A stretch of 37,314 nt of DNA. Origin: an uncultured Bacteroidales bacterium. Lineage in GTDB: Bacteria; Bacteroidota; Bacteroidia; Bacteroidales; UBA4417. Positions within the stretch are counted from its first letter, which is position 1, and every line of letters begins with the position of its first letter. The notes under the pieces are model-generated. The model saw only the letters and a program-made list of their open reading frames with translations, did no database searches and was not told the DNA's origin. Location: positions 1 to 37,314 of the forward strand of contig CAIWMA010000260.1 in assembly GCA_903913645.1 (NCBI GenBank). The letters are read 5' to 3'. The translations under genes and the position numbers were made by a program. Of the stretch, positions 32,420 to 37,314 are shown piece after piece.

Positions 32420-33116
32420 AATATTATTGGTTGAAGATGATATTAACCTTGGCGACGTGCTCCGCGATTACCTTGAACTTCAGGAGTATGAAGTAGTACG
32501 GGCGATGGACGGCGTTGAAGGAATGGGAAACTTTAAGTCACAGCCTTTCGATCTGCTGATACTTGATGTGATGCTTCCACGAAAAGATGGCTTCACCCTG
32601 GCAAGCGAGATTCGGCAGTTAGACCAGCAGGTTCCAATTATTTTCCTGACAGCAAGAGGGCAAACCGAAGACCGTGTTACCGGTTTTAAAACCGGTTGCG
32701 ACGACTATATTACCAAACCTTTCAGCAGCGAGGAACTTGAACTCCGCATCAGTGCCATTCTCAGGCGTTCCCGGACTACTGATTCTAATGTTCAATCCAT
32801 ACCATTAAATAACGGAAGTGTTTTCAACCTTGGAAAATATACTTTTGATTCGTTGAATCATGAACTCCGTATTGACAATAAACGTATAGGCCTTACCACC
32901 AAAGAAGTTGAACTTCTCCGTGTTTTATATAGCCACAAAAATCAGCTAATTACCCGCGAAAAAACGCTGAAAGCAGTTTGGGGCAGCGACAACTACTTTA
33001 TCGGACGAAGCATGGATGTTTTTATCACCAAACTTCGTAAATACCTGAAGGATGATCCCGATATCGCCATTGTGAATGTGCATGGAACAGGTTTCAGGCT
33101 CGAGGTAAAAGAATAA
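32409..33116 (+). CDS. OmpR-family response regulator
   Basis: From ATG 32409 (MKTKILLVEDDINLGD) the 235-residue protein has a receiver domain with acidic pocket Glu9-Asp10-Asp11, phospho-acceptor Asp53 (LLILDVMLPRKDG), Thr81 and Lys103 (ITKPFS). It is followed by a winged-helix DNA-binding domain (LTTKEVELLRVL and NVHGTGFRLEV). It pairs with the overlapping histidine kinase. An upstream start at 32385 would add eight residues and is not needed. The target genes are unknown; a MazG-like gene follows after 26 bases. Confidence 0.96.
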   Translation: MKTKILLVEDDINLGDVLRDYLELQEYEVVRAMDGVEGMGNFKSQPFDLLILDVMLPRKDGFTLASEIRQLDQQVPIIFLTARGQTEDRVTGFKTGCDDYITKPFSSEELELRISAILRRSRTTDSNVQSIPLNNGSVFNLGKYTFDSLNHELRIDNKRIGLTTKEVELLRVLYSHKNQLITREKTLKAVWGSDNYFIGRSMDVFITKLRKYLKDDPDIAIVNVHGTGFRLEVKE

Positions 33117-33142
33117 TATTCAGGCAATTATAGTTTCCGAAA

Positions 33143-33466
33143 ATGACAATAGAAGAACTTCAGCAAACCATCGACCACTGGATTAAAACCACCGGCGTAC
33201 GTTATTTTAACGAACTCACCAATACGGCTCTATTGATGGAAGAGGTTGGAGAAGTTGCCCGTATTATGGCACGCCGGTATGGCGAGCAAAGTGAAAAAGA
33301 ATCGGATAAAGGCGCTGACCTTGCCGATGAAATGGCAGATGTATTGTTTGTTTTGGTTTGCCTGGCCAACCAAACCGGCATTGATCTTACCGCGGCAATA
33401 GATAAAAATTTGGAGAAGAAAACGCTTCGGGACAAGGACAGGCATAGGCTGAATACCAAACTCTGA
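33143..33466 (+). CDS. MazG-like nucleotide pyrophosphohydrolase
   Basis: The 107-residue protein is a single MazG-type domain. The metal-binding residues are in MEEVGEVARIMARR and DLADEMADVLFVLVCLANQ, the ExxE and ExxD motifs of the all-alpha NTP pyrophosphatase superfamily. It would hydrolyse nucleoside triphosphates, perhaps damaged ones, to monophosphate and pyrophosphate. It is probably the last gene of the histidine kinase operon, 26 bases after the regulator, and is convergent with the CHAD gene 34 bases away. Confidence 0.92.
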   Translation: MTIEELQQTIDHWIKTTGVRYFNELTNTALLMEEVGEVARIMARRYGEQSEKESDKGADLADEMADVLFVLVCLANQTGIDLTAAIDKNLEKKTLRDKDRHRLNTKL

Positions 33467-33500
33467 TTCCAGCGAATAAAATTTCATAGTCCTGATTTTC

Positions 33501-34334
33501 TTAAAGCAACGTTTTTCGCATTATCCCGAAAGCTTCATTATAGGAAATGTCCAGTTCTGATTTACAGGCATTATACAACTTTTGATATTTAAACTTTTCA
33601 GAGTCATCCGCAAATTTTACTTTGCTTATAAACCTGTCCAGCATTTCTATCCTCACCAGGTTGTCATGCCAATTCCCGGCAATAGCCTCGATTTCACGAA
33701 GCGACTCAACAGGGACTGCAATAAAGGTATAATCGGGGTAACTATGATGTATAATATTTAAAATATATTTCATTCGCTTGGTAATTGTTCGCAGGCGATG
33801 CAGGTTCCTGTCGTTCATGTTACCTGAAGCCAAGTTTTGCGCATTCAGCAATAATTCCTCCAAAACTTTTCCGGCGCCATCCAAAATGGTTTCATTATCG
33901 GCGAGAGCAAGCTGATTACCGATTTTCTGGTGTGTACTTTGCGCCATTGCATGAGGTATAACCTGCTGTGGTTTTTTGTTAAAACGCAAAATCTGTTTAC
34001 TTTCAAGCCTTTGCAGCCACTTCCTGAAATCCGTGTAATCAATGCCTGTCTGTTCTTCGAACAAAGTAAGCATCTGAATCTGAACCTGGGTATCTCTTAA
34101 TTTTCCTGCTACAACAAATAACTTCCTGACACGATTTTTAATATGGATGTGTTCATCGGTATTATTCAAAAACAAATGCTCAGCCAGTTTGTGAAAAGCC
34201 CTAAGTTTCTTGATACTGAGGCGAAGTTCATGTACCAGTTCAATTTCAGGATGGATGAGACACAACTCCAGGTAATTTTCAATATTACGGTGCTGGTGCA
34301 GATAATACTCATGTATGGATTCGTGGGCGGGCAT
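33501..34334 (-). CDS. CHAD-domain protein
   Basis: The protein is an all-helical CHAD domain with the two characteristic basic-helix blocks, VHELRLSIKKLRAFHKLAEH near the N-terminus and LHRLRTITKRMKYILNI in the middle. CHAD domains bind inorganic polyphosphate through conserved Arg/Lys and His residues. A GTG at 34400 would add 22 residues, but it is almost on top of a promoter -7 element at 34402-34409, so it would sit at or before the transcription start. The ATG at 34334 gives 277 residues. No CYTH domain or polyphosphate kinase is next to it. Confidence 0.88.
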   Translation of the reverse strand: MPAHESIHEYYLHQHRNIENYLELCLIHPEIELVHELRLSIKKLRAFHKLAEHLFLNNTDEHIHIKNRVRKLFVVAGKLRDTQVQIQMLTLFEEQTGIDYTDFRKWLQRLESKQILRFNKKPQQVIPHAMAQSTHQKIGNQLALADNETILDGAGKVLEELLLNAQNLASGNMNDRNLHRLRTITKRMKYILNIIHHSYPDYTFIAVPVESLREIEAIAGNWHDNLVRIEMLDRFISKVKFADDSEKFKYQKLYNACKSELDISYNEAFGIMRKTLL

Positions 34335-34401
34335 TACTTTCAAGGAGTTAGTATCAGTATTTTTGTTAAGAAAACTTCTTATCTTAACCTTAAACCTCAC
34401 C

Positions 34402-34409
34402 CAAAGTTA
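34402..34409 (-). promoter_or_regulatory. Bacteroidota -7 promoter element (TAACTTTG) for the CHAD gene
   Basis: The - strand reads TAACTTTG, an exact TAnnTTTG match. It faces the + strand element at 34475-34482, making a divergent promoter pair 65 bases apart. Confidence 0.55.
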
Positions 34410-34474
34410 GTGCTTTTTACCGGATTACTTGTTAAAGTTTCGCAACAACACACCTTTTGCATCAATCCTTTAGC

Positions 34475-34482
34475 TAATTTTG
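34475..34482 (+). promoter_or_regulatory. Bacteroidota promoter (-33 TTTG, -7 TAATTTTG) for the DUF5686 gene
   Basis: TAATTTTG is an exact TAnnTTTG match with a TTTG at 34456-34459, 15 bases upstream. It precedes the ATG at 34505. Confidence 0.6.
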
Positions 34483-34504
34483 AGGCTTGTTACATGTACC
34501 GTTT

Positions 34505-36967
34505 ATGCTAAGAATTCCGAAAGCAGCTTTATTACTGCTTTTTCTTTTTTCCCTGCTTGTCCTTCAATCGAAAGCTCAAACTGCCCAGATCAAAGGCAGG
34601 GTTATTGACTTTGAAACCCGCGATGCACTGGCGTTTGTAACCATACAGGTTAATGAAGGGCCCGAAGGCTGTATATCGGATATCGATGGAAGGTTTACCG
34701 TTCAATCATCAGTTCCGGTATCTAAATTAAAGTTGAGTTACATTGGTTATGAGCCTATTGAATATGTAATCGAAAATAGCAGTGACAAAGAAATTCTAAT
34801 CAGGTTAACTAAAATTGCGTATGAACTTCCTGAGATTGTAATTAAGCCTGGTGTCAATCCTGCTCATCGCATTATAAACCAGGTAATTGCTAACCGAAAA
34901 ATCAACGATCACGAACATCTGCCTGCGTTTACTTATACTTCTTACGAAAAAACAGTATTTGGACCTGAAACAGACAGCATTCCTCCTATCGATAGCATTT
35001 CAGATGTAGAAAATTATCTAAAAGTTAAGGAGTTTTTCAGGAAACAACATCTTTTCATCATGGAAAGTGTTGTAAAGCGAAGTTTTATGTTCCCGTCTGA
35101 GAATTACAATAAAGTAATTGCCAGCCGGGTATCGGGCTTCAGCGACCCATTGTTTGTCTTTCTGATTTCTCAGTTGCAATCTACTTCCTTCTATAAAGAT
35201 GTAATAAGGATTGTGGATAAGGATTATATAACACCTCTATCAGAAGGCAGTATAAATAAATACTATTTCGAAATCCAGGATACAATTATTGAGCCTTTTC
35301 CATACGATACTACCTTTGTTATTTCATACAGGCCATTATTGAAAACAAAATTCGAAGGGCTGAAAGGTACATTATCAATTAGCACCAATGGCTTTGCTAT
35401 CAGGAATGTAATTGCCAAACCGGCTGATGAAAGCGGGCCCGTAACAGTAAAAATCCAACAGGCGTATGATTATATTGATAGCTCGCATTGGTTTCCAGTG
35501 CAGCTCAATACTGATTTGGTTTTCAAAACCATGGAAATAAAAGTTGACAGCATACATACAAGGAGCATGAAAATATTGGGTCGCGGCAAAAGTTACATAT
35601 CCGATATTAACCTGAATCCAAAACTACAGCGCAACCAGTTTGGTGTTTTCGAAGTGGATGTTCAGCCTGATGCATACAAACAACCTTCAGAAATATGGAA
35701 TAAATACAGGGTGGATTCGCTCACGCCTCAGGAAAAGATGACATATAAGGTTATTGATAGTATTGGAAAAGCCAAAAACTTTGACCGAATAACCAGCAAA
35801 CTGAACACATTGATGACAGGATCCGTTACAATAGGATACGTAGATGTCTATCTTGATAATCTTTTCAAGGTGAATCGCCATGAAGGTTTCCGGCTTGGGC
35901 TAAAACTATCAACATCCAACAAGGTGAGTACCAGGTTTAAGATAGGAGGTTACGGTGCGTATGGTTTTCATGACGAAAAATGGAAATACGGTGCCGACGG
36001 AACAGTGGTTTTCGATCCTTTCAGGAATTTTAATCTGAAAGTAAATTTTTATGACGACGTGGATGAAGCTGGTGCTGATGATGCCTATGGAATTGGGCGA
36101 AACCTGCTGAACCCTTCAACATTTCGCGAAATCCTGGTCAGTCGTATGGATCATGCTCGATGCTATAAGGCAAATGCAAGTTCAAGGATATTAAAATACA
36201 TGACTCTGGGAGCAGGATTTTCCGTTTTTAACCGTGAACCTTTATACAATTATAATTATCGGCTTAATTCCACTGAAAATATCACGGTAACCTCTTCCGA
36301 TTTTACTTTTAGCGAAGCATCCGTAGTAATGCGTTATGCTTATGGCGAAAAGTTCATGAAAAACACACGTTCCATCCTTTCACTTGGCACCAATTATCCA
36401 ATTATTCAGTTTGCCGCAATACATGGCTTTAACAATGTTTTGGGAGGACAATACACATATAACCGCTTTGACCTGAAAATCTCCAAATCCTTTTCTATAA
36501 AATTTGTAGGAACAACATCTTTTACTTTTGAATCAGGATTTATCGACCGGGATATTCCTTATGTAAACCTTTATAATGCTAAAGCAGCGTATATCTCGTT
36601 TAACCTTTATTCTCCAGGTAGTTTTGCTACCATGAGGATGAACGAATTCACCTCCGACAGGTATGCATCCTTATTTTTAAGTCATAATTTTGGTACATTG
36701 CTTTTCAAGTCAAAATATTTTTCTCCTGAACCCGAATTGGTTACAAATATTGGTATAGGTTCGCTCAGCCATCCTGAAAATCATTTGGATCAGGATATAA
36801 AGAGTTTCGAAAAAGGATATTTTGAATCTGGAATTGTCTTAAATAAGTTGATACGGCTTGGCGTTACCGATCTGGGATTTGGATGGTTTTACCGGTATGG
36901 TCCATATGCTTTGCCTACCGCAAAAGAAAATATGGCTTTGAAAATAGCTTTCCAGTTTGTATTCTAG
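34505..36967 (+). CDS. DUF5686 outer-membrane protein with CarboxypepD_reg-like domain
   Basis: The ATG at 34505 gives 820 residues; a TTG six codons upstream is at the transcription start and unlikely. The protein has a signal peptide (residues 1-25, ending SKAQ), then a CarboxypepD_reg-like beta-sandwich (QIKGRVIDFETRDALAFVTIQV, about residues 28-110), then the DUF5686 region beginning PAHRIINQVIANRKIN. The C-terminal half has alternating aromatic and polar strands and a final Phe (KIAFQFVF), the sign of an outer-membrane beta-barrel inserted by BamA. It is widespread in Bacteroidota; function unknown. It diverges from the CHAD gene. Confidence 0.9.
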   Translation: MLRIPKAALLLLFLFSLLVLQSKAQTAQIKGRVIDFETRDALAFVTIQVNEGPEGCISDIDGRFTVQSSVPVSKLKLSYIGYEPIEYVIENSSDKEILIRLTKIAYELPEIVIKPGVNPAHRIINQVIANRKINDHEHLPAFTYTSYEKTVFGPETDSIPPIDSISDVENYLKVKEFFRKQHLFIMESVVKRSFMFPSENYNKVIASRVSGFSDPLFVFLISQLQSTSFYKDVIRIVDKDYITPLSEGSINKYYFEIQDTIIEPFPYDTTFVISYRPLLKTKFEGLKGTLSISTNGFAIRNVIAKPADESGPVTVKIQQAYDYIDSSHWFPVQLNTDLVFKTMEIKVDSIHTRSMKILGRGKSYISDINLNPKLQRNQFGVFEVDVQPDAYKQPSEIWNKYRVDSLTPQEKMTYKVIDSIGKAKNFDRITSKLNTLMTGSVTIGYVDVYLDNLFKVNRHEGFRLGLKLSTSNKVSTRFKIGGYGAYGFHDEKWKYGADGTVVFDPFRNFNLKVNFYDDVDEAGADDAYGIGRNLLNPSTFREILVSRMDHARCYKANASSRILKYMTLGAGFSVFNREPLYNYNYRLNSTENITVTSSDFTFSEASVVMRYAYGEKFMKNTRSILSLGTNYPIIQFAAIHGFNNVLGGQYTYNRFDLKISKSFSIKFVGTTSFTFESGFIDRDIPYVNLYNAKAAYISFNLYSPGSFATMRMNEFTSDRYASLFLSHNFGTLLFKSKYFSPEPELVTNIGIGSLSHPENHLDQDIKSFEKGYFESGIVLNKLIRLGVTDLGFGWFYRYGPYALPTAKENMALKIAFQFVF

Positions 36968-36994
36968 GCCCGGTCTTTTACACGAATATTAATG

Positions 36995-37002
36995 TAATTT
37001 TG
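36995..37002 (+). promoter_or_regulatory. Bacteroidota -7 promoter element (TAATTTTG) for hutU
   Basis: Exact TAnnTTTG match, 46 bases upstream of the hutU ATG. Confidence 0.5.
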
Positions 37003-37048
37003 TTGCTGATTTCCACCTTTACTGATTTGTAGAAACATCATCAATTAT

Positions 37049-37314
37049 ATGAATATTACTGAATTTCAATCTGCAGTCCGACAGGGTATCCCTGCCACTT
37101 TGCCTCAACCTTTATCATACGATTTACAGGTAAATCACGCCCCGGTTCGTAAAGATATTCTATCATCATCCGATAAAAAACTGGCTATCCGTAATGCCTT
37201 GCGTTATTTCGATGTGCAGCATCATGCAGTTTTAGCAAAGGAATTTGCTGAAGAGCTAAAAAAATACGGTCGTATTTACATGTTCAGGTTCCGGCCCCAA
37301 TATGCCATGTATGC
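37049..37314 (+). CDS. hutU: Urocanate hydratase (HutU), N-terminal part, cut by window end
   Basis: From ATG 37049, 88 complete codons are visible before the window ends. They read MNITEFQSAVRQGIPATLP, then NHAPVRKDILSSSDKKLAIR, NALRYFDVQHHAVLAKEFAE and YGRIYMFRFRPQYAMYA. This is the start of the long-form urocanate hydratases found in Bacteroidota, which convert urocanate to imidazolone propionate in histidine breakdown. The NAD-binding part is outside the window. A candidate promoter precedes it; no other hut gene is visible on this side. Confidence 0.93.
   Translation, partial: MNITEFQSAVRQGIPATLPQPLSYDLQVNHAPVRKDILSSSDKKLAIRNALRYFDVQHHAVLAKEFAEELKKYGRIYMFRFRPQYAMY

Overview
The window looks like chromosomal DNA from a Bacteroidota (Bacteroidetes) bacterium, probably a Bacteroidales-like environmental lineage. 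The evidence is: many upstream regions carrying the group's -7 promoter element TAnnTTTG; lineage-typical families (DUF5686 barrel with a CarboxypepD_reg-like domain, DUF3857 protein, SusE-free sialate O-acetylesterase, lipoprotein S9 peptidase, bacterial GH3); weak Shine-Dalgarno sequences; and a Tgt without the usual zinc cysteines. No rRNA, tRNA, CRISPR array, insertion sequence or phage gene was seen.

Layout. Positions 1-2735 are an AT-rich accessory-looking stretch: a truncated NAD(P)-binding oxidoreductase, a membrane DUF4352-like protein, a DUF1398 protein and a VOC protein. All lie on the + strand and are separated by long imperfect palindromes or repeat-rich spacers, which gives a cassette-array-like look, but no integrase is present. 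Positions 2858-5857 hold a DUF1801/YdeI-type protein, an unknown secreted protein and a DUF3857 transglutaminase-like protein, closed by a clear bidirectional terminator at 5946-5976. Positions 5993-9379 (- strand) hold a lipoprotein S9 peptidase, a DUF2237 protein and a membrane-anchored isochorismatase-fold hydrolase. Positions 9559-14973 (+) hold a sialate O-acetylesterase with a discoidin-like end, an M19 dipeptidase, an Sfp-type phosphopantetheinyl transferase and a patatin lipase.

Positions 15100-16923 (-) hold an ECF sigma factor and a membrane GT2 glycosyltransferase. Positions 17164-25669 are mostly housekeeping: tgt and an LptF/LptG permease on +, ispE overlapping it tail-to-tail on -, a long-chain acyl-CoA ligase and a NAD(P)-binding protein on -, then a divergent GH3 adenylating enzyme and a deoxynucleoside kinase on +. 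Positions 25679-30819 (-) hold PriA, a THUMP-domain RNA methyltransferase with a very long charged tail, and an OsmC-type protein.

Positions 31106-33466 form a + strand operon: histidine kinase, overlapping OmpR-type regulator and MazG-like pyrophosphohydrolase. It is followed by a convergent CHAD protein (-), a divergent DUF5686 outer-membrane protein (+) and the first 88 codons of urocanate hydratase (hutU) running off the right edge.

No single clearly new multi-gene system stands out. The best leads are the palindrome-separated cassette-like left end, the zinc-cysteine-less Tgt, the charged tail on the RNA methyltransferase, the GH3 enzyme beside an acyl-CoA ligase, and the near-leaderless histidine kinase with a cysteine cluster in its sensor domain.
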